A stretch of DNA of 7,401 nucleotides from Vulcanimicrobiota bacterium (GTDB lineage: Bacteria > Vulcanimicrobiota > Vulcanimicrobiia > Vulcanimicrobiales > Vulcanimicrobiaceae), in the NCBI GenBank assembly GCA_003155175.1, contig PMFP01000038.1:1-7401 (forward strand). Reading direction: 5' to 3'. How positions within the stretch are numbered: the first letter of the stretch is position 1; each line of letters begins with the position of its first letter. Positions 1 to 6,852 of this stretch are shown piece after piece. The notes under the pieces are model-generated. The model saw only the letters and a list, made by a program, of their open reading frames with translations. It searched no databases and was not told the origin of the DNA. The position numbers and the translations under genes were made by a program.

Positions 1-524
1 CGAAATACGGTGTCTCCCTCCGGCTGAAGCGCCTCTTGCAACGGGTTGAGGTGCAGTACGAGCGCATCGGCCCGCAGCGCGCCGACCAGGCACCGGCATT
101 CCGCGGCACCATAGCCCTTATTGAGCTGAACCGCGCCGAGGTTGGCAAAGAGCAACGCGTTCGGCGCGACCGGCCGCACGTCGAACGAATCGAGCAACTC
201 GGGATGTTCCAGCAGCGCGCGGCCGGAGCCGACGCCGATGGCGATGCCCCGTTCCTCCGCGACCTGCGCGAGCGAACGGTTGATCTTCCGAGCTTCCGGA
301 GTGCCGCCCGTCATGCACGAAATCAGAAACGGGGCCGACAGACGCTTGCCGAAGATCTCCAGCGACGCGTCCACTTCGAGCAGGTCGATTTCCGGAAGCG
401 AGCGGTGGACGAAGCGATAGCGGTCGAAGCCGTTCTCGACCTTGGCCGTGACGTCGCGATCGAGGTTGATGCGCAGATGATCGCTCTTGCGCTCGGAAAT
501 CGACGGAACTGAGGAGTCGCCCAC
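1..524 (-). CDS. fni: Type 2 isopentenyl-diphosphate delta-isomerase (FMN-dependent), C-terminally truncated by the window edge
   Basis: Interconverts IPP and DMAPP using reduced FMN in the cytoplasm, supplying precursors for the (bacterio)chlorophyll tail, carotenoids and quinones. The first 174 residues are visible. Seen in sequence: the N-terminal RKSDHLRI block (residues 12-19, matching the family's RKxxHI), the FMN-site MTGG (71-74), GVGSGR (97-102, where most members have GSQR), ANLGAVQLN (127-135), and the block HLNPLQEALQPEGD (158-171) with the conserved Gln and Glu associated with substrate and Mg binding. The start is GTG at 524, which shares one base with the TAG stop of ccsA (TAGTG). 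No in-frame ATG lies near it and no clear Shine-Dalgarno is seen, so translational coupling to ccsA is likely. It is the last visible gene of the resB-ccsA-fni operon. The family assignment is firm. The gene continues beyond base 1, so the C-terminal half of the barrel cannot be judged. Confidence 0.93.
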   Translation of the reverse strand, partial: MGDSSVPSISERKSDHLRINLDRDVTAKVENGFDRYRFVHRSLPEIDLLEVDASLEIFGKRLSAPFLISCMTGGTPEARKINRSLAQVAEERGIAIGVGSGRALLEHPELLDSFDVRPVAPNALLFANLGAVQLNKGYGAAECRCLVGALRADALVLHLNPLQEALQPEGDTVF

Positions 525-1504
525 TACATTTTGTAACTGTGCAGTCCGCTGATCCAAATATTCACGCCGAGATAACAGAAGACGATCGTCGCGAAACCAA
601 AAACGTTCACGAGCGCGCACCGGTACCCGCGCCAATTGTTGCGCGTGTGCAAGTGCATGTAGCTCGCGTAGACGATCCACGAAACCAGCGCCGCCGTCTC
701 CTTCGGGTCCCACTGCCAATAGGCGCCCCAGGCGTCTTTGGCCCACAGCGCTCCCGTGATGATGCCGATGGTGAGCAGCGGCAAGCCGATCGCGACGATG
801 CGGTAGGCCATGATGTCGAGTTTCGAGAGCGACGGCAGCGTCTGGAGCCACAACGCCCACGAGTCGCCGCGCGAGGCGGCCGCCGAGATCATCGGCGTGT
901 CGTCGCGCAGGCCGACGACGCGCACGTCGCTCACGGCCATGTCCGCGTCGTAGCCCCCGACCGGCATGGTGACCGGACCGGCGGTGGTCATCGCGGTCGC
1001 GACGCCCTGCGATCGGCCCAGGTATCGCTCGAAGAAATACTTCAGGAGATAGAGGCCCGCGGCCACGAACGCGACCATGAACGCGGCGTACGAACTGATG
1101 ACGAGCGGAACGTGAACCTTGATCCAGTAGGACTGCAGCGAGGGCACGGCCGGCATATAGCCTTCGTTCCACGTCGTCGCGTAGCCCAGAGCGATCGCCG
1201 CGATCAGCAGTACGAAACCACCCATGAACCACACCTGGTATTTCCAGGCGAACGCAAGGAAGATCAAAACGCCCATCGCTGCAAAGAGCGAGAGCGATCC
1301 GTAGAGATTGGTGAGCGGCCAGACCCCCGTCGTCGCCCAGCGCACGCCCAGTTCGGCGAACTGCGCGACGCAGCCGGTCACGGCCAGTACGATTCCGGCG
1401 GTTCGCATGACGGAGCTGCGCGAGAGAAAGTACGTGATGAGGGCGATGGAGCCGGCGACGTACGCGCCGAGCGCGACGAAGATGAGGAGTTGGTCCAGGG
1501 TCAT
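524..1504 (-). CDS. ccsA: Cytochrome c biogenesis protein CcsA/ResC (System II heme-handling subunit)
   Basis: Polytopic membrane protein that, with ResB, delivers heme across the membrane and attaches it to apocytochromes c. The 326-residue product has about eight hydrophobic segments. The WWD signature WGAYWQWDPKET is at residues 259-270. Candidate heme-ligand histidines are H131 (in HVPLV), H284/H286 (MHLHTR) and H322 near the C-terminus. An upstream block around 58-72 (TTGVWPLTNLYGSL) matches the conserved GxxPxxNxYESL region, with Gly for Glu. A polar stretch at about 160-220 forms a long loop with low-complexity Ala/Thr/Gly. The open frame extends upstream to 1708, but I chose ATG 1504: it overlaps the resB stop as ATGA, is preceded by GGAGAG at 6-nt spacing, and begins with a normal hydrophobic N-terminus. 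The upstream extension is only resB read out of frame. The stop overlaps the fni GTG by one base. Confidence 0.95.
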   Translation of the reverse strand: MTLDQLLIFVALGAYVAGSIALITYFLSRSSVMRTAGIVLAVTGCVAQFAELGVRWATTGVWPLTNLYGSLSLFAAMGVLIFLAFAWKYQVWFMGGFVLLIAAIALGYATTWNEGYMPAVPSLQSYWIKVHVPLVISSYAAFMVAFVAAGLYLLKYFFERYLGRSQGVATAMTTAGPVTMPVGGYDADMAVSDVRVVGLRDDTPMISAAASRGDSWALWLQTLPSLSKLDIMAYRIVAIGLPLLTIGIITGALWAKDAWGAYWQWDPKETAALVSWIVYASYMHLHTRNNWRGYRCALVNVFGFATIVFCYLGVNIWISGLHSYKM

Positions 1505-2886
1505 GCGGGGCTCTCCGATCGGACGGGAAATGCGTTGCGGTTCGGACCGCTCTCGGACGCTTTCAACTCGGCGACCAAGTCGGCGAACTGTTCTTCGAAA
1601 ATGTCGTATCCTTTGACCGTGGTGGCGGCCAAGCCGACGCGCCAGGTTCGCGCGGCACCGGTAATCTGCACGAACAATCGAGCCGGCAAGAAATAGAACG
1701 CGATGCACAGCCCGGCGAGCAAGACGAACGCGCCGATTCCGACCAGCAGCATTCCCGGGTCGTAACGGTACTGCAGACCGCTGTAGAGCTTGTAGCGGAG
1801 CGCGGCGATCTTAAAGCCGTTGCCGACGTCGAGGTTCTTGCCGATGGGCAAGAGGACCGCGCCCAGCGGTTGGTCGCCGTCGAACGCCGCGAGAGCGACG
1901 GCCGGATTGCTGGGAATCGGGTTGAGACCGGGCTGTCCGGTAGCCGTGTCGACGGTCGGCACGAAGCGTTGATATTGAAACGTGCGCCCGCCGGCCTGGA
2001 ATCCTTGACCCTCTTTGAGCGGTTCCATCGGAATGACCATTCCGGCCTTGCTCACGGCGAACGTCACCGCGTAGCCGTAGCTGGCTTGATAGTAGAGCGT
2101 TCCGTCAATGTCGATCGGCTGGTTTACGCGGATGGTCTCGTTGCGCGGGACTCCGTCTCTTCCGACGACCGTGACGTTCGAAACGTAGTCCACCGGCTGA
2201 TACACCAGCCCCGTCTTCGTCTTGATCGGTTCGAAGCGATAGCCGAAGTGGTCGAGCGTGATGCGCGCGCCGGTCTGCGGCACGGTGATGGTCTGTCCCG
2301 TGATGACGGCGGTCGTTCCCGAGAAACCCTTCCACCAATAGATGGTGGTTCCCATCGCGATGATCACGAAGCCGAGGTGCGCGATGAGAACGCCCCGGCG
2401 CGCCCAGTTGTGGCGGTCGGCGAACAGCCACTCCTCGCCCGAAAATTCGCGCTTGCGAACTTGCCAGCCACGCGAGGCAAAGAACTCGGCGACGCGCGCG
2501 CGCACCGCCGACTCCTCGCCGCGAACCTCGATGCTCGCGCTCAGGGGGATGGCGTCGATCTTGACTTTGCGCAGCGCCGGAAGACGCGCAGGTATCACGC
2601 GTTTGAAGGTGCACGCCGCGAGCGAGACGAGGATCAGGCCGATGATGCCGATGTACGCGGGGCTGTGATAGATGTTGTCGAGCCCGAGCCGCAAGATCGC
2701 TCGGGCGATCGGAGCCGGGTACGCGCCGGCGTAAACCGACGGGTCCTTACCTTGGTCGACGATGACGCCGATCAGCGTGAGGAGTCCCCACACGGCGAAG
2801 AGCGAGACGGCGAAGAGCACGTTGGAGAAGAGCCTGACGAACTCGTCGTACGAGGACCTCGCGCGCTCTTCGAAGGTAGCGACCAT
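1501..2886 (-). CDS. resB: Cytochrome c biogenesis protein ResB (Ccs1 family)
   Basis: Partner of CcsA in System II cytochrome c maturation; the pair forms the membrane heme-transport and synthetase complex. The 461-residue product has the ResB layout: a short cytoplasmic N-terminus, TM1 at about 21-43, TM2 at about 76-93 ending in CTFKR, TM3 at about 164-185, a large extracytoplasmic beta-rich domain at about 190-375, TM4 at about 378-400 preceded by DPG, and a cytoplasmic tail. Family-typical features are the W-x-x-x-G-V-L-I-A-H-L-G-F run starting TM3, with the conserved His at 170. The ATG at 2886 is the first plausible start; the only Shine-Dalgarno-like bases nearby are a weak AGG. It is the first gene of the leftward operon and overlaps ccsA by 4 bp. 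It is transcribed away from bchL, across a shared upstream region. Confidence 0.95.
   Translation of the reverse strand: MVATFEERARSSYDEFVRLFSNVLFAVSLFAVWGLLTLIGVIVDQGKDPSVYAGAYPAPIARAILRLGLDNIYHSPAYIGIIGLILVSLAACTFKRVIPARLPALRKVKIDAIPLSASIEVRGEESAVRARVAEFFASRGWQVRKREFSGEEWLFADRHNWARRGVLIAHLGFVIIAMGTTIYWWKGFSGTTAVITGQTITVPQTGARITLDHFGYRFEPIKTKTGLVYQPVDYVSNVTVVGRDGVPRNETIRVNQPIDIDGTLYYQASYGYAVTFAVSKAGMVIPMEPLKEGQGFQAGGRTFQYQRFVPTVDTATGQPGLNPIPSNPAVALAAFDGDQPLGAVLLPIGKNLDVGNGFKIAALRYKLYSGLQYRYDPGMLLVGIGAFVLLAGLCIAFYFLPARLFVQITGAARTWRVGLAATTVKGYDIFEEQFADLVAELKASESGPNRNAFPVRSESPA
1511..1516 (-). promoter_or_regulatory. Shine-Dalgarno site of ccsA
   Basis: On the minus strand GGAGAG lies 6 nt before ATG 1504, inside the 3' end of resB. 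It decides the ccsA start in favour of 1504 over the longer open frame that begins at 1708. Confidence 0.75.
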
Positions 2887-3135
2887 CGGAACCTAGACCG
2901 TCAAACGCCGCAACGGCGATCCGGAAAGGGCAGCGCGAGCGTCCGGATTTCCGGTTACACTGGCGAGGCGTTGAGGTATCGGGGTTCCCTGGTTGCGCAT
3001 GAGCGTTATGTTGTCTGCCTTCTCTCCGGTCGCCTTGCGGGCGTTCTTGCCGCGCGGGTCGCCGGAAGAAGGCCGCGGCGCGTGGCCGCCGCCTCTCGCC
3101 CGTACGCGTCATCCTATTCCCCGGTCCGGATCCGC

Positions 3136-3157
3136 CGCCGTGACGGCTGTCACGGCG
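3136..3157. promoter_or_regulatory. Perfect 9-bp inverted repeat, candidate CRP/FNR-family operator or 5'UTR hairpin
   Basis: The arms CGCCGTGAC (3136-3144) and GTCACGGCG (3149-3157) are exact reverse complements around a 4-nt spacer GGCT. The inner part reads GTGA-N6-TCAC (3140-3153), the core of CRP-family sites (TGTGA-N6-TCACA), and equally TGAC-N4-GTCA, the spacing of FNR-like sites. It ends 55 nt before the bchL ATG. A regulator binding site controlling the bch operon is my inference. If transcribed, the same bases would form a GC-rich stem with a tetraloop in the bchL leader. No U-tract follows, so it is not a typical intrinsic terminator. Confidence 0.5.
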
Positions 3158-3200
3158 CTCCGGCCTCCCCGGCGATACCCTACTAGGAAAGCACCGCGCC

Positions 3201-3207
3201 GAGGGGG
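3201..3207 (+). promoter_or_regulatory. Shine-Dalgarno site of bchL
   Basis: GAGGGGG lies 5 nt before ATG 3213. In the bchL frame the nearest upstream stop is TGA at 3141, and no ATG, GTG or TTG lies between it and 3213. The start is therefore fixed. Confidence 0.8.
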
Positions 3208-3212
3208 CTCAT

Positions 3213-4043
3213 ATGCTCAAAATCGCAGTTTACGGAAAGGGAGGGATCGGGAAAAGCACGTTTTCGTCCAATCTCTCCGCGGCGTTCGGACAGCTGGGCA
3301 AGAAGACCATTCAAGTCGGCTGCGACCCCAAGCACGACTCGACGTTTACGCTGACCGGCACGCTGATTCCGACCGTCGTCGAGGTTCTCTCCTCGTACAA
3401 ATTCAAGGCCGAGGAAATCGAGCGCGACGAGATCGTCTTTCCCGGCAAGTTCGGCGTGGACTGCGTCGAGGCGGGAGGCCCCCCTGCCGGCGCCGGTTGC
3501 GGCGGCTACGTCGTGGGTGAGACGGTCAAACTGCTGGAGAAATTCGGCGTCTATAAAGACTACGAAATCCAGGTCTTCGACGTTCTCGGCGACGTCGTGT
3601 GCGGCGGCTTCTCGGCGCCGCTCCAGCACAGCGAGCAAGTGATCATCGTCGCCACCAACGACTTCGATTCGATCTTTGCCGCCAACCGCATCGCGACCGC
3701 GATCGGCATCAAGCAGAAGAGCGGCGGCGGCGCGCTGGCCGGGCTCGTTACGAATCGCGCCAGCGACGCGGAACTCGTCGGCCCGTTCGCCGAGCGCATC
3801 GGCACGGTCAACCTGACCTGCATCCCCGACCATCCGGACGTCCGCCGGAGCCGGTTGAAGGCCCAGACCGTCTTTGAGATCGACCCTTCCGGTGCCATCG
3901 GCGCCCCGTGGATGGAACTCGCTAAACGGCTCCTTGCCGGCGTTCCCCTGACGATACCGACCCCGGTTCCCGAGCGCGAGCTCTTCGGGATGCTCGGCGG
4001 CGACTACGTACATACGGGTCAAATTCCGGCGGTGGCGGTCTAG
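3213..4043 (+). CDS. bchL: Light-independent protochlorophyllide reductase, iron-sulfur ATP-binding subunit BchL
   Basis: The homodimeric NifH-like reductase component of DPOR. It hydrolyses ATP and passes single electrons from its [4Fe-4S] cluster to BchN-BchB in the cytoplasm. The 276 residues carry the P-loop GKGGIGKST (8-16), switch I with GCDPKHDST (36-44), the first cluster Cys C96 in GGPPAGAGCGGY, and the second C130 in switch II DVLGDVVCGGF (123-133). The sequence following C130 (SAPLQHSEQ...FDSIFAANRIA) fits BchL rather than the chlorophyllide reductase subunit BchX or nitrogenase NifH. It begins directly at the beta strand before the P-loop, with no N-terminal extension such as some purple-bacterial BchL proteins have; the upstream frame confirms this. 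It is the first gene of the bchLNBG operon, 17 bp before bchN. Confidence 0.97.
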   Translation: MLKIAVYGKGGIGKSTFSSNLSAAFGQLGKKTIQVGCDPKHDSTFTLTGTLIPTVVEVLSSYKFKAEEIERDEIVFPGKFGVDCVEAGGPPAGAGCGGYVVGETVKLLEKFGVYKDYEIQVFDVLGDVVCGGFSAPLQHSEQVIIVATNDFDSIFAANRIATAIGIKQKSGGGALAGLVTNRASDAELVGPFAERIGTVNLTCIPDHPDVRRSRLKAQTVFEIDPSGAIGAPWMELAKRLLAGVPLTIPTPVPERELFGMLGGDYVHTGQIPAVAV

Positions 4044-4060
4044 CTAGGACCGAAGCCGCA

Positions 4061-5350
4061 ATGTTCGACTCCGGCGCCGACGTCATCGAGCGCGACGATT
4101 TCTGCTCGCTCGCTCCCATCGGCTGGCTGCATCACAAGATGCAGGACAGCTTCTTTTTGGTCGTCGGAACGGGGTCGTGCCAGGGGTTCCTCCAGACGGC
4201 TCTCGGCGTGATGATCTTCGCGCAGCCGCGCTTTGGAACGGCGGTCCTCGACGAAGACGATCTGGCGGGCCGCGACGTGCTCACGGCGCTGCTTCCCGTC
4301 GCTCAAGCGGTGGTCGCCGAGCACGCGCCCAAGGCGATCTTTCTGGGCTCAACCTGCACGCCGGAAATTCTCAAGATGAACGTGGCCGGCTGCGCACCCG
4401 CGATCGAGCGTGAAACCGGCGTCCGGGTCTACCCCGCGAGGATGGACGGGTTCGACGCCTCGTACACCGAGGGCGAGGACCACGTTCTGCTGGCAATGGT
4501 CGAGCGCTCGCCGACCGGCAACGACGCTAACCTCGTCATCCTGGGCTGCCTGTCGCCGATCGAGGAGGCCGAGATCCGGCTCGAATGTCGCGCCATGGGC
4601 TTGCCCGTCCCGTCCTTTCTCCCGGACGAGAGCGCGCTGAATCTGCCGCCCATCGGCGAGAAGACGGTGATCGCCCCCGTCCATCCCTATCTCTACCAGA
4701 CGTGCGCGTACGCGGCGCGCGAACGCGGCGCCCGCATTCCTCCAATGGTCTTCCCCTACGGCCCCGACGGAGCGCGCGCGTTCTACGAAACGCTGGCCGC
4801 AGCGTTCGGCAAGAGCGTCAGCTACGAAGAGCGCGAGCGGGGCGCGTGGGCCTCGTGCGAGCGCGAGGTCGAGGCGTTGCGCGGACGCAGCATCGCGTTC
4901 TGCTCCGACGCCTTGCTCGAGCTGTCGATGGCGCGCACGCTGCGGGCCGCCGGAGCGCACGTTCCGTTCGTCGCGACGCCCAAAGTCTACAAGAAGTTTC
5001 ACGCGCTCGAGTCGCAGCGCCTGGCCGGCGTCGACGTGCTCGAAGCACCCGACCGCTTCGCGGTTTTCGCGCGGCTCATGAGCGAGCATCCCGACCTGGT
5101 CGTCGCCAACCTCAACATCGCCAACGCGCTCGAGGGCATGGGCTTTAACGTCAAGTGGTCGACCGAGCTGACGTTTCAGCCGATTCGCGGGTTTTCGGGC
5201 GCGCAGGCGCTCTTCGCGATGTTCGCGTCCGCGGTTCGCCGCCACGACGCACTGGCCCGCGGCCGGGCGAGCGTCGGCAGCGAGGTAAACCCGATCGACC
5301 TCAACTTTTTCCGCCCCGAACGCCATCGGGTGCCCGAGCGCATCGCGTGA
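4061..5350 (+). CDS. bchN: Light-independent protochlorophyllide reductase subunit BchN
   Basis: The NifD-like subunit of the catalytic BchN-BchB heterotetramer, where protochlorophyllide is bound and ring D is reduced. The 429 residues contain the three cluster-ligating cysteines in the expected contexts: C15 in DDFCSLAPIGWLHHK, C40 in LVVGTGSCQGFLQ, and C99 in FLGSTCTPEILK. The spacing between the first two is the same (25) as I remember for Rhodobacter BchN; the second gap is slightly shorter. Other family blocks are ALGVMIFAQPRFGTA (47-61) and the YTEGED block. The ATG at 4061 has TAGGA at 4045-4049, about 11 nt upstream, a rather long spacing. The C-terminus overlaps the bchB GTG by 4 bp (GTGA). 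No broken motif is seen. Confidence 0.95.
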   Translation: MFDSGADVIERDDFCSLAPIGWLHHKMQDSFFLVVGTGSCQGFLQTALGVMIFAQPRFGTAVLDEDDLAGRDVLTALLPVAQAVVAEHAPKAIFLGSTCTPEILKMNVAGCAPAIERETGVRVYPARMDGFDASYTEGEDHVLLAMVERSPTGNDANLVILGCLSPIEEAEIRLECRAMGLPVPSFLPDESALNLPPIGEKTVIAPVHPYLYQTCAYAARERGARIPPMVFPYGPDGARAFYETLAAAFGKSVSYEERERGAWASCEREVEALRGRSIAFCSDALLELSMARTLRAAGAHVPFVATPKVYKKFHALESQRLAGVDVLEAPDRFAVFARLMSEHPDLVVANLNIANALEGMGFNVKWSTELTFQPIRGFSGAQALFAMFASAVRRHDALARGRASVGSEVNPIDLNFFRPERHRVPERIA

Positions 5351-6852
5351 AGCTCGCCGTCTGGGCCTATCAGGCGCCCGCCCATGTCGGCGTGACGAAG
5401 GCGGCTTCGTCGTTCTCCGGCATTCATACGGTGCTTCGCGCGCCAAAAGGCGACGGGTACGGCGCGATCATGTTCGCCATGTTCGAACGCCTGGGCGTCG
5501 TGCCGCCGATGACCGTCAGCGCGATGTCTCAGGAGACGTTGGCGGGCGCGGCCGCGGACATCGGCCGTGCGATCGTGGACGTGGACCGGCGCCTAGCGCC
5601 CGAAATGATCGTCGTCACGCGCAGCGCGACGGCGGCGGTTTTGCAAGAGCCGCTCGACGGCGAGATCGCGATGATCCCGGCCGGCACGGTTAAAGCCGAG
5701 ATCTTCCAGCCCGATACGCATCCGGTTCGCGATACCGAGATCAGTGCGTTTGCCAAGACGGTCTGTCAGATCGTGGATCATTTTGCCGTGGACGGACGGA
5801 CGCGAACGCTCGAGCCGTCCGTGAACATCATCGGGCCTTCGCTCTTGGGATTTCACGATTGGGCCAACGTCGAGTCGCTGCGCCGTCTCTTCGACGATCT
5901 CAACGTCAAAGTCAACGCGGTCATCCCGCTAGGCGCGTCGCCCGCCGACCTGCGTGCGGCCGGCGCGGCCTGGCTCAACGTGACCACCGCGCTCGAACTC
6001 GCACGGCCGACGCTCGAGCGTCTGCACCAGCGGTTCGGAACGCCGTATCTTGAAACCGTCCCCTACGGCGAGCTCGGTACGACGCGGTTCTTGGGCGAAC
6101 TCTCGCAGATTCTGGAGATCCCGAAAGAGCGCGTCCGGTATTCCGCGCGCAACGCCAAGTTGGGGTGGTACGCGCGCACCGTCGACGCGCACGCGCTCTC
6201 GGGCAAACGCGTCGGGATCTTCGGCATGCCGTCGGCGGCGGCGGGGATCGCTCGCGCGCTGGCCGACGAACTCGACATGCGCATCGAGTTCGCGGGAACC
6301 TTCGTGACGGAGGAAGGCGACTGGTTGCGCTCGCGAGTTTCGGATCTTTGCAGCGAGGTGCTCGTGACCGACGATTTTCAAGACGTCGCCAGAGCGATCG
6401 ACCGTACGCGCCCGGACATCATGTTCGGCACGCAGATGGAGCGCCATTCCGCCAGCCGCTTCGGAGTCCCGTGCGCCGTCATCTCGCCGCCCGCGCACAT
6501 CCTCAACTTTCCGCTCGGGTACGCTCCGTTCTTGGGCTACGACGGAGCTAACTATCTCGGCGACGTCGTGAACCAAACGCAGGTGCTCGGACTCGAACAT
6601 CACCTTATCGAAACGTTCGGCCCGCGGGGCCAAGGCCGGTTTGCCGAGGCGGCTCCCGAGGGGAAGGAGGAAGCGGTTCCAACGTCCTCGGAACTGAACT
6701 GGGATCCCAGCGCGGAGCGCCTGGTGGGCCGCATACCGTTTTTCGTTCGCAAGAAAGCCCGCGTGAACATCGAGAAGTACGCCCGCGAGCGCAGCATCGC
6801 GGTCATCGACGAAGCGACCGTCATCGCAGCGCGCGAGCACGTCGGTGGCTAA
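5347..6852 (+). CDS. bchB: Light-independent protochlorophyllide reductase subunit BchB, divergent
   Basis: The NifK-like subunit of DPOR. The 501-residue product starts at GTG 5347, overlapping the bchN stop as GTGA; the open frame continues upstream to 5155, but that part is bchN out of frame. The chosen start gives the canonical N-terminus VKLAVWAYQAPAHVG and puts the unusual Asp ligand of the interface cluster at D36 (APKGDGY), the number known from Rhodobacter. Other matches: LGASPADL (195-202); VD (D280) before the GKR strand, aligning with the catalytic Asp; GTQMERH (361-367); PCAVISPPAHILNFP (375-389); and a C-terminal PCP_red-type domain (about 449-498) containing IPFFVRKKARVNIEKYA, after a linker at about 430-448. 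Oddities: TRSATAAVLQ (91-100) replaces the usual TPTCTSSILQ, so the conserved Cys is Ala94; FGMPSAAAG (292-300) replaces the usual FGDATH; and the region around 111-135 is poorly conserved. BchZ is the main alternative, but D36, the GTQMERH context and the bchLN neighbours favour BchB. Confidence 0.93.
   Translation: MKLAVWAYQAPAHVGVTKAASSFSGIHTVLRAPKGDGYGAIMFAMFERLGVVPPMTVSAMSQETLAGAAADIGRAIVDVDRRLAPEMIVVTRSATAAVLQEPLDGEIAMIPAGTVKAEIFQPDTHPVRDTEISAFAKTVCQIVDHFAVDGRTRTLEPSVNIIGPSLLGFHDWANVESLRRLFDDLNVKVNAVIPLGASPADLRAAGAAWLNVTTALELARPTLERLHQRFGTPYLETVPYGELGTTRFLGELSQILEIPKERVRYSARNAKLGWYARTVDAHALSGKRVGIFGMPSAAAGIARALADELDMRIEFAGTFVTEEGDWLRSRVSDLCSEVLVTDDFQDVARAIDRTRPDIMFGTQMERHSASRFGVPCAVISPPAHILNFPLGYAPFLGYDGANYLGDVVNQTQVLGLEHHLIETFGPRGQGRFAEAAPEGKEEAVPTSSELNWDPSAERLVGRIPFFVRKKARVNIEKYARERSIAVIDEATVIAAREHVGG

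Larger units (their letters stand above)
2887..3212. other. Divergent intergenic region between resB and bchL
   Basis: These 326 bp separate the starts of the two divergent operons and must hold the promoters of both. I see no credible small gene in it; open frames crossing it are extensions of frames shadowing resB or bchL. I could not place a convincing sigma-70 -35/-10 pair on either strand. Visible structure: a perfect 9-bp inverted repeat near bchL (listed separately); a small CGCCG-CAA-CGGCG hairpin at 2906-2918 in the presumed resB leader; the hexamer TCCGGA at 2920, 2942 and 3125; and an 8-bp palindrome CGGATCCG at 3127-3134. No TGT-N12-ACA site of the PpsR/CrtJ type was found by eye. 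Confidence 0.7.

Noticed and set aside
539..1696. Long plus-strand open frame opposite ccsA and the end of resB
   Set aside because: Arg/Asp/His-rich translation with no family resemblance. It lies antisense to clear ccsA and resB coding sequence and is a by-product of GC-rich codon use.
1505..1708. Possible 68-residue N-terminal extension of CcsA
   Set aside because: It is resB in another frame, and ATG 1504 has a good Shine-Dalgarno and the ATGA overlap.
3136..3157. Intrinsic terminator at the inverted repeat
   Set aside because: No T-run follows on either strand, and it lies upstream of both divergent genes, where no transcript needs to end.
1870..3186. 438-codon plus-strand open frame opposite resB, running into the intergenic region
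   Set aside because: Composition typical of an antisense shadow (runs of Arg, Asp and Val), no recognisable domain, and it is opposite a well-supported resB.
3183..4022. 279-codon minus-strand open frame opposite bchL
   Set aside because: Mirrors bchL on the other strand. No motifs, and bchL is unambiguous.
5155..5346. Possible 64-residue N-terminal extension of BchB
   Set aside because: This part is bchN sequence read in another frame. The canonical BchB N-terminus begins exactly at GTG 5347.
4349..5446. 365-codon minus-strand open frame opposite bchN
   Set aside because: Antisense shadow of bchN with an Arg/Ala/Asp-rich translation and no domain.
3213..6852. Assignment of the three subunits to chlorophyllide reductase (bchX, bchY, bchZ) or nitrogenase
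   Set aside because: BchL cluster contexts, the BchN cysteine pattern C15/C40/C99 and BchB D36 with GTQMERH fit DPOR better than BchXYZ or NifHDK.
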